Assembly (NCBI RefSeq): GCF_000208865.1
Contig: NC_018395.1
Span: 6,186,839-6,250,838, forward strand
DNA: 64,000 bases
Origin: Neospora caninum Liverpool
Lineage: Eukaryota > Apicomplexa > Conoidasida > Eucoccidiorida > Sarcocystidae
Direction: 5' to 3'
The number at the start of each line of letters is the position of its first letter. The stretch's first letter is position 1. The notes below the pieces were generated by a model, which was not told the DNA's origin, did no database searches, and worked only from the letters and a program-made list of their open reading frames with translations. Positions 1 through 10,699 of this stretch are shown in pieces. Both the position numbers and the translations under genes were made by a program.

Positions 1-1529
1 CCAGCGCTGAGGTCCGTCTCGTGCGACGGTTTTTACGGACTCAATGCAGGACTCGGCGACAACTCCAAGACTCCAGAGGATCTCTGTCACAGCCACTCTG
101 TACTTCCGCCGCCAGAGTCTGTGCAAGATCGAGAGGGACAAGACGAAGACAAGGCGTCGCTTCCTTCTCTTCTCCTGTATGAAGCTCCGGAAACAGCGCG
201 GAATAATGGTGACAAGAAGAACTGTCTGCAGGGTAACTCAGATACCCTACGAAAAAGCATTGTTGATTCCTATTTCTGGCTGCAAAAGCTCTCCACCAGC
301 ATCTCTGCCGGAGAATATCCAAGCGTTGAGTTGCTTGTCAGAGGCGTCGAAGAACAGCAACAGCTCATGCGTGTAGCGCAAACAATGGAAGAGGAACGGG
401 AGCAGTACGTTGATGCCGTCGCGAATCTGCACGCAGAGTAAGCGCGGATGTGATTTACGTTTCCGGCTGGGCCCCGGAAAAACGCATGCAGCCAAGGGCG
501 CGGCTGGCTGCTTTCCGTTTGCCACTCGGAATTGTTAGCGTCGTCTTTCATTTTAGACACCAACAAGGTGGCTTTCGCGTTTGCTCCCGTGGTAACCAAT
601 CAACTGTATCAGTTATGTGAGCTGAGAGATTTCTAGTCACACTCTGGGGTTGCGACAACGGCAGACCATCGTCGCAGCTTGCGCGGCAAACGACAAACAG
701 AGAAACAGACCGCCCGTGCCGGAGGATGATGCGACATGGCGCTTCCGTTCGGTAGGGCTCGTTGCAGGAGACTGGCACGGGGGAAAGAGGAGCGTGTCTG
801 TTTGTGTATTTAGCACAGCGCAGTCCCTAGAGACGGCCGCTCGTCAAAATTCGCATGCCTGAGTATGTGTTTTTCTGAATTTTTGTCAGGCTACGCTCTG
901 TACGTGACGAGGCGTGCATCTATCTCCTGGCGCATCAACAGCAGGCGACCGATCTCCAGCAAGAGGCCGACGATGCGCATGCGGCAGCGGATTTTTGGCT
1001 GCAGAGTCACCTGCGTTTCATGCGGAAGTGGCAACAGATTGGGTACGGTGCCCTCATCTACCTGCCCGCTGCGCCGATCATCTCCGACGAAGATAGATGG
1101 CGGCACGAGCAACTATTTCAAACGGACGCTCGTCGGTTGATGATTGCAGGAGATTGTGAAATCGATCCTCTTGAAGTCCCCGAGGCGCCAGGCGGCCAGC
1201 CCGTGGGGGATCCATATGCCTGTAGAGAATCCCAGTCGCTTCGCGCGGTGGACGCTATATGTGCAGCTCAAATTATTCTCCAGGATGAACAAGAGGCAGG
1301 GAATGGCGAAGCGCAGGCTTCGGAAGCGGCAGAAGACCTTTCGTGGGCGATGCCCGACGATTTCGTCCGTTTACCTGGAGTGGACAGGGATCCTAAAAAG
1401 GTGAAAAGTGAATGTTTTCAGAAGGCAGGATCAAAAAGATCAGAGTCGGTAGGCGGTATTCACCTCCGTTCGCAAACAGGTTGGCTGCAAAGACGGGGAG
1501 AAAGGATGCTTCTGTGGTTCCTTGATTAG
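1..1529 (+). CDS. 3' part of a coiled-coil protein gene (5' end outside window)
   Basis: Two exons read through in phase. The first is open from base 1 to 437 and ends at a GTAAGC donor (438). The second starts at 890 after a TTTTTGTCAG acceptor and runs to a TGA at 1527-1529. Codon GA|G is split across the junction. This gives about 358 residues in the window. The residues around the junction are rich in Glu, Gln, Arg and Leu (EEEREQYVDAVANLHAE followed by LRSVRDEA), which is typical of an alpha-helical coiled coil. The C-terminal part is acidic (EEAGNGEAQASEAAED) and then basic. I do not recognise a family. A second possible donor (AAAAAG|GTGAAAAG, about 1395) could cut off the last ~40 residues in favour of an exon I cannot see. 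The exon-exon join is well supported; the function is unknown. Confidence 0.6.
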
Positions 1530-2966
1530 CACGAACACGTTTAGAATCTGCATCGTGTCACACGACCGAAAGAGTTGCGACAACTGTCTACGAGACGAGA
1601 AAACTACTGGGCTGGATCGCACGGTTTTTCGAGAGTAGTGCTCGTTCTTGTACGCGGCATGCACCTGGCACCTACACAGTCGTTGCTGCCTGGCCAGCGC
1701 TGGCCCTGAGCTACCAGGTGAACAGCCGCTTCGATGCGCTCACAGCTCTCTTGCCATAACTATGGACAATGTAGGAACATTTCCGAGTGCCGCACAATTT
1801 TACCTTGATGGAGTTGTGGATGCGTCTTCTCCGGCAACAAAAAGTAAAGCTACTTCGCTGATGCGAGCTGGAGTGTGGCCGCAGTGCCCTTGTAGACACG
1901 TTCCCTATTTTCTTGAAGGTGGGTGGGAGCCTGTTCTAAAGACTGAGCCCTCGGCTGTCAGCATTTAGCCCGGGAATTTCGTCGAGGTCTCTAACGTTTT
2001 GTTCGAGACGGTTTTTCGTGTTCAAAGTTCTTTCAAGCCTGGCGTCCACGGCGCTATGGCTTCCACGATGAGACGCAATAGCGTACGGTTTCATCTTGCC
2101 TTGGGAAGTTGCGCGTTTATGAGTAATGATTACGGTTTCAGTAAGACTTTCAGCGTAGAATTTGATGTTTACATGTGTGAGCCAGAAAAGGGAGAGCCGC
2201 TTTCACGGATGAAAACCTGTGAGGGAGTTCAGCCACAGGCATCTAAGGCAGTTGTGACCTCAGGCACCCGTGGTAATATCTAACAGATGCTCTGCCTGAC
2301 GATTCATACATCACAGTTCTGAATCATATGCGTTTCAAATTAGCGTAGTGGAGAGAGCCATTCTGTCTAAATTCAACTAGCTGGAGATTGACAGACTGTT
2401 ACAGGCAGTCAGGTGCCTGTACCGTTCAAGTAGAATGTAAACCCGCACTATCAATCAGCCAATGACGGTAGCTGCGCTGTTCGAAGACTCCAAGCTGTCA
2501 GCTGGGACTTCGACGGTGCATTGGCATTGGCTGCATAAGACTCGAAACATCCCACTCGATGCTGAATCTCGGAGCTCCAGTTTGCCTGCACACATTCTAG
2601 CAGTTTCTGCGAAGGCCGCCACCCGTTCAGACACGCCCTTCGTTTACCGTTTGTGCCACATTAGTAACTCTCCCCCGGTAGAAGTCCGTCCCTCGTCTCT
2701 CCACTGGAGGTAGCCAGGCTCCCGACTAGAAGGTTTTCACAGTTTAATCCGAGGGGACACCTTGTGTATCTGAGACAAGCACGGGATGTGTACGGAATAG
2801 CATTCCCGTCAAATCTTTTCGGGAGGGCACAAGACCGTCACTAGGGTCAATGGTCGACAGCGAGAGAGACGAAGATGCACAAGAAAGTCTTAAGCCTTGG
2901 ATCGTAACCGCGTGCGCAACAATACCGCAGACATACTCCCGATCGCAACCGCTCCCATTTTGCAAT
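1530..2966. other. non-coding stretch, probably 3' flank of the coiled-coil gene
   Basis: Only short, low-quality open frames are present (under 110 codons, irregular composition), and none has paired splice signals that extend it. Base composition is closer to even than in the neighbouring coding exons. I see no repeat, RNA gene or conserved protein segment here. Confidence 0.5.
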
Positions 2967-3040
2967 ATGGGAACCGTCTAGTGTTTATGGCATCTGTTGT
3001 TACACGCCAAATATCCGGAGTTCAATCTTCGGTGCACGTA
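2967..3040 (+). pseudogene. decayed tRNA-Val-like copy
   Basis: This 74-base stretch aligns over its whole length with the intact tRNA-Val(AAC) at 3304-3376. It keeps GTCTAGTG in the D arm, a B-box-like GGAGTTCAATCTTCGG in the T arm, and the TGCACGT 3' end. The acceptor stem no longer pairs (ATGGGAA against TGCACGT), the anticodon stem is broken, the loop no longer reads AAC, and the T loop has one extra base. It is probably a dead or very divergent tRNA copy. Confidence 0.5.
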
Positions 3041-3303
3041 GACCTGCCACGTGGTCAAACCATGCTGCTGTTGCCCAGTTGTTTCTGATGACTTGAGTTT
3101 AGGAAGTTCACACGGTTCGTGTGCGCTTCGACTCGTGACCCTTTACTCAACGCGGATATGGACTGCATGCCATACCACAAGGCATGCTTGACAGTTGAAT
3201 TGGTTTGATCACCCAAACGATCTCTCCTTGTGTTTTCTTCTCAGGAACAAAGAGTTACGCTTGTTGCAACCGATTTTATCAAGTGCCGTTATTGCCGCAT
3301 AAC

Positions 3304-3376
3304 GCGGGCATGGTCTAGTGGCTATGACGTCTGCCTAACACGCAGAAGATCCCGAGTTCGATCCTCGGTGCCCGTA
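3304..3376 (+). tRNA. tRNA-Val (anticodon AAC)
   Basis: A complete 73-base cloverleaf. The acceptor stem is GCGGGCA/TGCCCGT (one G-U pair) with discriminator A. The D arm is GTCT AGTGGCTA TGAC, and the anticodon arm is TCTGC CTAACAC GCAGA with AAC at positions 34-36. The variable loop is AGATC and the T arm is CCGAG TTCGATC CTCGG. A-box (TGGTCTAGTGG) and B-box (GAGTTCGATCC) promoter elements are both present. There is no intron, and CCA is not encoded, as expected for a eukaryotic nuclear tRNA. A34 would be expected to become inosine and read GUU, GUC and GUA. A short T-run for RNA polymerase III (TTTTTG) lies near 3426, about 50 bases downstream. Confidence 0.95.
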
Positions 3377-3514
3377 CTGCGGCTTTCGTTTCTTCCCGTG
3401 GACCGACAAGTCTAGATAAGGGATATTTTTGTTTCTTCGACATGATTTCCCGCCTGAACTTCCTCAGTCCCATAGTTCAAGTAATTCGCCTCAGTGTCCT
3501 GCCTCACGTCCACG

Positions 3515-3576
3515 ATCATGGGGTGGTATCTACGACATACGCCTCACGCAGGCCCCGAGCCTGATGGTCGGTACCG
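3515..3576 (+). pseudogene. second decayed tRNA-Val-like copy
   Basis: The segment CTACGACATACGCCTCACGC, followed by GGCCCCGAGCC and GGTCGGTACCG, matches the anticodon arm, T arm and 3' acceptor strand of the intact tRNA-Val at 3304-3376. It carries two 2-base deletions and scattered substitutions. The D arm survives only as GGGTGGTATC. No folding cloverleaf or usable B box remains, so I read it as a tRNA relic. Confidence 0.4.
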
Positions 3577-3837
3577 AAAAAAAATGACTCGAAAGACATG
3601 TTCCCTCGTTATTTATGTGGCCATAAGGGTGAGGGAGTGTCACACTGCTGTCAGGTGATCGGGCAACAATCGCGGATATTTCTGCTACGGGCCGGATCAC
3701 GAATTCTATTCCCTAAGGACTTAGGATCCAGGTCCTAACGTCGCACAGCAATTGCGGGAATTACGACAATCATATGGATTTGTAGAACTTGAGCGGCCCG
3801 GTTTCGAACACAAGTAAGGTCGCGCTCGCAGAAAGAG

Positions 3838-4113
3838 TTAACGGAACGATGAGGAGCTGTACCGTCGTCGTGGAACCTCCACCTGCGACCGCCTGAGTAT
3901 CGACATGTCCGTTACCCTATCTAGCACCGAATCTATGGACGTTCCGATTTGCACGCATTTGGAATCGATAGCTAAGCAGTTGTCTGCAGGCGCTTGGAGT
4001 TGATCGCCCCTGATAGTTGTCTCACACAGAGAGCAAAGTTCTGCTTCCGAGCTCTGTGTCCCTGAGGTTCGCATATTTGGTATAAAGACCGTATCAGTAC
4101 TGAGTGTCGCCAT
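3838..4113 (-). CDS. small open frame, doubtful
   Basis: An uninterrupted 91-codon frame from ATG (4113) to TAA (3838). It contains a CxxC pair (ELCSLCETT) and a Ser/Arg-rich tail. There is no homology I recognise, no flanking exon and no clear promoter. It lies in a stretch without other genes, so a chance open frame or an exon in an untranslated region is at least as likely. Confidence 0.15.
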   Translation of the reverse strand: MATLSTDTVFIPNMRTSGTQSSEAELCSLCETTIRGDQLQAPADNCLAIDSKCVQIGTSIDSVLDRVTDMSILRRSQVEVPRRRYSSSSFR

Positions 4114-4484
4114 TCCACTATTAGCGCACTACCCCAGGTTTCCAGGTCGGAAAGATCTTCTCATTTCGCGCCGGTTTCCTTCTCCAGGCAGGCTATCCCG
4201 GATTTACATGTCGGCATAACCTCGACGCTGTATCTACCGATTTTTGGTCTATCTAATAGCCTCTCGTAAAGTTTTATACTCGTGGGGTCTTAAAGCGAAT
4301 AGGCACCCATGTAACGCTCTTTACGCACTGGACGCATCATGCCTTTCCCACAGAGAAACGCCTTTTTAGAATCTAGGAAGTCTGAGTCTCTTTCGAGCGG
4401 TCGTGGTCCTCTGTGTCTCTCATCGGCGGGAATGGACCGGCAGAGCGTTCCGAACGGCCACGCACACCCCCGTGCTCCGACTTC

Positions 4485-7400
4485 TCATCTGTATACGTCC
4501 TTTAGCTCCTCGAGCAACTGAGAAACAGAAAGACACCAGCGACACGGCTGCCCGTTGAATGATTCAGCCGCAAGAGCGCGTCAGGAGCAAGATGATCGGC
4601 TTCAACTCTTTGCCTACCTGGATCCTATGTCACAGCCAAAACACTGACATGCCGCAACAATACAGCTAAGGCTGCCTCAAGCTACAGAGACAAGAGTGAC
4701 GGGGTGCGGTCATGCTTTCGTACAACTGAACTCTCGGCGCGCCTGCACGCAGCCTAGCGGCGTCAGATTCACCTCTTCAGAAGTGCCGCGTTCACCGTTT
4801 CCAAGCGCTGCCTAATGTCACCTCATTAGGAGCCTTTTCACTTTACGAGCGACCAAGGAACAGCCGCCCCCCGGTCCCCGTCCATGTGTCAATCAGCGCT
4901 AACGCTTCCAACGACAAGAATAACCACAACGTTGGACCACTCCCCCCCCCCCCCCCCCCCCAGTGGCGACGAATTCTGCTGTTTGCACCCAGCCTGTGCT
5001 TCCCCTCTTACCTTTCGTCTTCCCTCACGGACAGAGTCGAGGTTTTCTTCGAGGAAGTCGGCGAGCTGCCATACGTCGAAGTCGAAAGGGATCTGTGAAG
5101 CAAAGACAGACGACAAGCTGAAGAGGAAAGCTACACGCCCTCGCGAAATCACGTTTCGTCAGAGGAAGGGACCACGAACCTAGGAACGGAGGAGAGGTCC
5201 GTTTCGCCCTTTTTCAGCCTGTTTCAAACGCGCTTACCACAAACAATCCTCGCTCGGCACAAGCGTTGAACTCCATCCCGATAATGAGCGGAATCGGAGT
5301 GGGGGGTTGTCGAAGCTCCTTCAGCAGATTGTGAAGCAGCCAGCTGTGGGATTCCTTCTCCAGGTGGCGTCCACATAAACGCCGAATTGCTTCCTGAGAG
5401 ACAAATCGGAGTGAAACGGACTGGAGCAAAGACGCTACAGGACTCGACCTAGGGGCATCGATGCTGTGGCATCGTGTACCGCGTTTTAGCGCCCCAAGCT
5501 GCCCCCGGGGACGGAGCGAACCGAGAAGTGAACTGCAGGGTGAACTCTGCGCTTCCTTCCCAATATTCACCTCTTTTTGTGCTGAAGAGAGAGAAGGGAC
5601 AAAAAACACAAAGTCAGGATGGCTGCCCGCCTCAGCCACGGCCACGCGCCGGAGGTGTTCTGCGAGCTCCGGAGGAGGCTCTGGCGGATCGGGACCAAAT
5701 TTATCGCGGACCTGAGGAGGCAGACGAAGGGGAAGCGGAAGATGCAGAAAGAAATGGGAAGAAGTTTCAAGAAGAGGGAACGGAGACGCAGGGAGCGAAG
5801 AAGAGAAGAAGTGAAACGGGCAAGGTTGGAGAAAAGGCCGAGAGGAAACAGAAGAGGGGGAGTCAGCTGCCTCGTACGAGCGGAGAGCAACGGAAAGCCA
5901 GGGACACCGAAAAACTGGATAGATCACCACGACCAAGGAAGGCACGACGATCAATAAGGAATCACAGCTCTGAGAGGACGACAAAGACAGGCCATCAATG
6001 GCGCAAAAACACTGGAGACCTCGTCAGGGGCTTCGGATGCTGCTGTCCTTTCACACGCGAACGACGCGATCAAGACACGCGGGAAATCCTGCAACTTCAA
6101 CCTGGCACAGGAAAGAGGGACATCTTGCAGATATTAGACAAGAGAAGAAGTGCAGGCGGTACCTTTGACTCTGCCTTCGTCGCCACCTCCTGCAGCCGCC
6201 GCTTCTTCACTCGGCGATTCTGCAAACAAAGAAGCACTCCTCTCTTTGCTCGCATAGAAGGGAAACAGCCGATCAATCAACCGAAGTGGGTGTCGAAGCT
6301 TTTACTGGGAATTCAGCAGCCCAGCTGGTACGTTGTGTTTCGCTCAGACTAGAACATTCGGCGTCCACAGAAACCCACAGCAATTTGTGGGCTGGCCGCG
6401 CGTGTATATACATGCACGCGAAAACACAGATATTAGACATGCACATAGATATGTGTAGATCGTGTGGAATATGCTTACGTGAACGTCTTGGAGACGGCTG
6501 ACTGGGAACCTGTGCCTGCATCCAGCCGTGTGTTACCCCAATCGCACCATATATATATATATATATATATATTATCCGCAAGTAGAATTTGCATATTTGT
6601 GTTCGCTGCATGTCTTGTTGAATGCGCGCATGCTGTTCCAGGCAGCGCCACCTGAGAAGAAGCACGGAAAAGCTGGGAAAAGACGCAGGGGAGTTTGTTC
6701 TTGTCCAGTCGGTTCGCACCTTGATGCGCAGAGCGCGCCGAGTAAGAGCAGACTCTTGGCGACGGAACTCTCTATTCATCAAATGCATGCGCCTGAGGGC
6801 AAGGAAGAAGCGAACGAGACCAAGCGTCGAGAGCCGCACGGCACCACCTAAGTGAAACGCGAAGGCGTACGCAGGAGGGAGAAGGAGGAGGTGACCGGGG
6901 ACGCTCACAAGGGGTAATGGCAAAGGAGCGACACGAGCATGCATCCGGTAGGGAAGAAGGGAAAGGGGAAGCGAGGAGACACAGCGAGGAGAACGCAAGT
7001 GGGAAGGGATCTTCCCCGTCAAACTCAGCAGAAGGGTGGCCTCATGTGCGCCTTCCTCCAGCTGACTCTCTGCCTTGGGAAAGACGAGAAAAGCCGTTCG
7101 CCACTCCGCTTTCGGTCCGTCGCGTTTCCCCGGCCCCGCCTGGCAAGCGCAGCTGCTCACTGGCTCTCGCATCTTTTCGCTTTCCTCCGCTACACGTGCA
7201 TCCGCGGCATGTCACTTTTCGTTGCTTTCTGGGTGCTCGCGTCTGCTCACGCGTCTCTCCGTGGAGTTCTCTTACCGCGTGAGTTTTTCGTCTGGTTGGT
7301 AGAGGGCAGCCTTGAACATCACCTCCTCGGTCTGTGCGTCCCACAGAGCTTGCAGGCGATCTCTGGAGCAGAGAAGAAGAGAGGAACTCGAACCATGAAA

Positions 7401-9856
7401 ACTTCAGAGTGGGAAAAACGGGCGGACACGCCGCGGAGAGGACGAACGGAAGGAAAGGCCGTCGGGAGACAAGACCGAAAGACGGCACAGCCGAGACGGG
7501 CCAAAAAAACGGCGGGAAAATGGGAACCAGGGAAGCGTCCGCGGTGGAACGGCGAACGCAGTGCGGTCCACACCGCCGGGAAAAAGAGAAGCACGGACGA
7601 ACAAAGAGGGACACCCGAAGGAAACGAAGAAGACTTGCAGGAGGACGGGAACTCAAAGAGCAGACACAGGCACAGACCCGCGCGACGAGAGGGGTCGACG
7701 CAGAAGCGCAGGCGAAAGCACGAGTGGAAAATCGCGTTGCGCAGCCCCGTGTGGGTTTTCGTTTATAGAGGCGGGCAAAGACAGACAGTATGGGTTGTTC
7801 CTTCTTCGCGCTTTGTTCGCTGTCCCTCCCGATTTGGCGGCACGCACCGGCTGGCGTGCTTCGACGTGAGCAGGCGCTCCGGCGTCGCTTCCTCGGGCTT
7901 CTCGGCGTTCGGTCCTGCGCTGGCGAAGAACGGATTGCTCTGGAAGCTGCCGAATTTGCCGCCTGGAGCCTCCACAGCCTCGACCAGAGAGCAGCACAAG
8001 CTGTACGCACACCCGCCCCGCGGAGAAACACTCACCCACACAGAGACGCCAGTGGGGTGAGAAAGAAGAGAGAACCGCGGCTGCGACGGGGAGACGGAGA
8101 GACGAAAAGCAGCACTTTCACAAGGCGAATGTGCACCTACTGCGACGGGAGCGAGAAAGGGAAGCAAGAAAAGGACGAAACAACCGTAGGACTATGGCGT
8201 TGTGGTCTCCTGGTTGTCTTTCCCCGGAATGCCTTCTTCGTGTCTCCGAGGAATGAGTCGCGTGACAGGAGAGACAGGGCAGAAGAGAGCAGCCCCCCAG
8301 GATGCGGAGAGGAAGGTGAGCGACAGACAACCTCGGGGGCGTCTCCCTGAGACTCTTCTTACTTCTCCGTAAGGTTTTCGATTTCGCTTCGAGATGGGTG
8401 GAGACCAATCGAGTGGAGGTGTATGTACACCGGACGAACGCGACCGTCGAGGACGCGACCAGTCACCGTCTTGTATGGAACGAAAAACGTCAGTTTCTTC
8501 GCGAGAAACGGGTTGTCGAGGGGAGAGGAAGGAAGCGGCGAGGACGAGAGAGGCAGAGACGTGAGCAAGTGTTCCAGGCGATCGATGTACGCGTTCAGCT
8601 CAGACAGCGCCGCAGCGTTCGTCCTCCGCGCCTCTTCCGGGAAGTCGACCGTCCGGTCTGTGTGCATGCAGCCCCAAACGGAGCGGGAACAGGTGCGCGC
8701 AGACGACACACGAGCGGAGTGGCGAAAGCCCCAAATCCGCCTCCACGACTAAAGCAGCGAACCGCAGCGTTGTGGACGGCGGAAACATAACCTATCGAGG
8801 GATGTGGCAAAACCAGGGAGGACGGAAGGGCGAAACTCGAAAAAGGAAAGTCAAAAAGGCAACGGGCCAGGGGAGAGGAAGACGAGGACAACGGAAATGA
8901 ATCAGGAGGGAAGGAGAATGTGGAAGAGCAATGAACGAAAACATCCTGGAACACACTTGCCCGAAACAGCACACACGCATTTACATTGGTAGAAACATAT
9001 ATATATATATATATGCATACGTGTTCCCAGGAGTAGGGATATGCGCATACCGATATTCGTATTGCGTGCCTGTGTGGACTTTCGTGTGCATTTGTCTCGC
9101 CCTCGTAGATCGACGGGGCAGCCGCCGCTGGCGTGCACGGAAGGAAACAAAATGGGGACAGCGCAGAAACGTCCGAGGGCGAAAACACGGATTCCGCAGC
9201 ATGCACAACCGCCCATTTCCTCAAAAGCAAAAACGCAAGCGCTTACCTGGATGGACGCACAAGAGAAAAAAACGGAGCTCTCTCCGAAGCGAACCGGGCC
9301 GCGCCTTCGAGGAAGACCGCGACGCCGTCGCGCGGCGAGAGAACGACGCGGAAGAGACAAGGAGCGAAGAAGAGGCCAGGCAAGTTGAGGACGACAAAGC
9401 CGAAAGCGAGGACGGAGGGCACCGACACGGAGACAATGGAGACAGAGACAACGGAGACAGAGACAACGGAGACACAGACAGTGGAGACACAGACAGTGGA
9501 GACAGAGACATGCAGCGCCCGGCCGGAGAGACGGAGGTCGGCGAAAATCGACCAGGGAGAGAAGAGGAGAAGCTTCGATGCAGAGCTACGATGGATGGAG
9601 GCGAAGGAGGACGAAAAGAGGAAGTAGAGCCGACCGAAACCGAAGGAAAAAGAAGTTGAGTTCTTTTTCGACCCTTTTTGTTTCGTTCACGAAAAACGGA
9701 AAGCGTTTCAAGCAATCCAAATGCTCCCTTGACTCCCGCCGTCGGCGAGGTTACAGCAGAAAGCTTCATTCTCCCAAGAACCTCAACGGAGCCCCGAAGT
9801 TGGACGCGTCGCGTGTCGCCTGGCCCAGACTCCCGCCCAGAAAAAAAGGGTTGCAT
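4485..9856 (-). CDS. TCAIM-like protein with HPD/J-like DUF4460 and DUF4461 region
   Basis: Minus-strand exons whose phases all match: 9247-9304, 8363-8657, 7848-8000, 7276-7362, 6720-6792, 6163-6219, 5238-5711, 5012-5092 and 4485-4517 (stop TGA). A likely first exon lies at about 9780-9856, with ATG at 9856. This is about 436 residues plus the N-terminus. The 9247-9304 and 8363-8657 exons join to give LRRELRFFLLCVHPD and then RRTNAAALSELNAYIDRLEH. The HPD tripeptide and the following Asn/Leu-rich helix are what I recall of DUF4460 (J-domain-like) in the mitochondrial T-cell activation inhibitor family. Basic helices follow (MNREFRRQ, NRRVKKRRLQE). The C-terminus (GMEFNACAERGLFV, then IPFDFDVWQLADFLEENLD) would fit DUF4461, and the length is close to human TCAIM. 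A mitochondrial location is inferred from the family only. The N-terminal exon is not resolved. If 5238-5711 holds an intron, about 60 residues would be lost. Confidence 0.6.
4942..4961 (+). repeat. C20 homopolymer in an intron
   Basis: Twenty consecutive C on the plus strand, inside the last intron (4518-5011) of the minus-strand TCAIM-like gene. It is likely length-variable and prone to sequencing error. Confidence 0.9.
6549..6572. repeat. (AT)12 microsatellite
   Basis: Twelve AT units in the intron between exons 6163-6219 and 6720-6792 of the minus-strand gene. It is probably polymorphic between strains. Confidence 0.9.
8997..9014. repeat. (AT)9 microsatellite
   Basis: Nine AT units in the intron between exons 8363-8657 and 9247-9304, next to other CATA-rich sequence. 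Confidence 0.85.
9438..9512 (+). repeat. 15-base tandem repeat, five units
   Basis: Five head-to-tail units: GGAGACAGAGACAAC twice, GGAGACACAGACAGT twice, and GGAGACAGAGACATG once. The array lies just upstream (in minus-strand terms) of the exon at 9247-9304. Read on the minus strand it is a long pyrimidine-rich tract and may sit in the intron leading to that exon. As a multiple of three it is open in several frames, so a translated Ser/Pro/Leu-rich linker cannot be excluded. Confidence 0.85.
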
Positions 9857-10134
9857 GCGCCGAAGGACGTTCTCCCAGATGCTGGCGAAGCGTCATAGGG
9901 AGCCCATTTTCTCGCATTTCAGAGCCTGCTCAAGTCGAACAGGAAGAACTCGGGGGGATGCATTAGAGGTGAAGAGGCGAGTCTGTCTTTGTAGAAAAAT
10001 CGGCACAGAAAACCAGGCGCTGGAAGAACAGAGGCGAAATCGGATGTCTTCGCCCTCCGCATTGACACAAAGGGGGGGAAGCAGAGAGAGACCACCGAGA
10101 GAGAAGGAGCCAGAAGGGAGATTTCGGCACATCC

Positions 10135-10191
10135 GGCTCGGGGCTTCCCCGGCGTTTCCGGCTCGGGGCTTCCCCGGCGTTTCCGGCTCGG
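10135..10191 (+). repeat. 25-base direct duplication (2.3 copies)
   Basis: GGCTCGGGGCTTCCCCGGCG plus TTTCC is repeated exactly at 10135-10159 and 10160-10184, and a third copy begins at 10185. It lies in the 5' region of the divergent gene pair. It is a recent tandem duplication or an assembly artefact. Confidence 0.85.
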
Positions 10192-10544
10192 CTTTGTGTA
10201 GCGGGGAAAAACACCCCTTTCGCTCCACATAGCCTCCGGCCTTGATTTGGACCTTGTCTTGACTCAGTGAGAGGAGAAGCCGTCAAACCATCACCATCGG
10301 GCCGCCTTTTAGCTGCACCATTTCTGCTCGCCTTTTGCCCAGCGCGCAGCGCAGCCTTCGCCAGTGATCTCCGCGAAGGAGGGGCGGAAGCGGTTTGGTT
10401 TCTCGCGGCTTTCACTCAAGCGTGATCGCCGTTCGGCGACGCTCCAACAACCAGCGGGCGAAAAAGAAGCTGCACTGTGCACACCTGTTCATTCATCCGT
10501 GTTGACAACCGCTATCGGCTTGATTAGACACCTGAAAAGATACA

Positions 10545-10699
10545 TGCATGCACGCACATAAACGTATACGTCCACACATGCATGGAGAACCTATGTACAA
10601 TATATAGGTATAGAGATGTATCTGTATGTATTTTATGACTCAGTGAATACTCTGTGCATGCATATGGATGTAGTGTGTTTACGTTTGGGACTGCATGCA
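10545..10699. promoter_or_regulatory. cluster of three TGCATGCA palindromes
   Basis: Exact octamers lie at 10545-10552, 10655-10662 and 10692-10699, with a related CATGCATG at about 10578-10585. GCATGC-type elements are known over-represented promoter motifs in apicomplexans and are read by AP2-domain factors. The cluster sits 640-800 bases upstream of the retropepsin ATG and about 0.7-0.8 kb upstream of the TCAIM-like ATG on the other strand. It could serve either gene. The regulatory role is inferred. Confidence 0.45.

Larger units (their letters stand above)
3377..4484. other. non-coding flank between tRNA-Val and the TCAIM-like gene
   Basis: Apart from the decayed tRNA at 3515-3576 and one weak minus-strand frame at 3838-4113, I see no coding exon or RNA. 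A near-perfect dyad occurs around 3712-3739 (TAAGGACTTAGGATCC-AGGTCCTAA), with no obvious role. The right part is probably the 3' untranslated region of the minus-strand gene ending at 4485. Confidence 0.4.

Noticed and set aside
5474..6352. Plus-strand open frame of 292 codons
   Set aside because: It is very rich in Arg, Lys, Glu and Gly and lies antisense to three phase-consistent minus-strand exons (5238-5711, 6163-6219 and flanks). It is best read as a shadow.
6939..8060. Plus-strand open frame of 373 codons
   Set aside because: Arg/Lys/Gly-rich text opposite the exons 7276-7362 and 7848-8000 of the minus-strand gene. It has no family resemblance and no supporting splice pattern.
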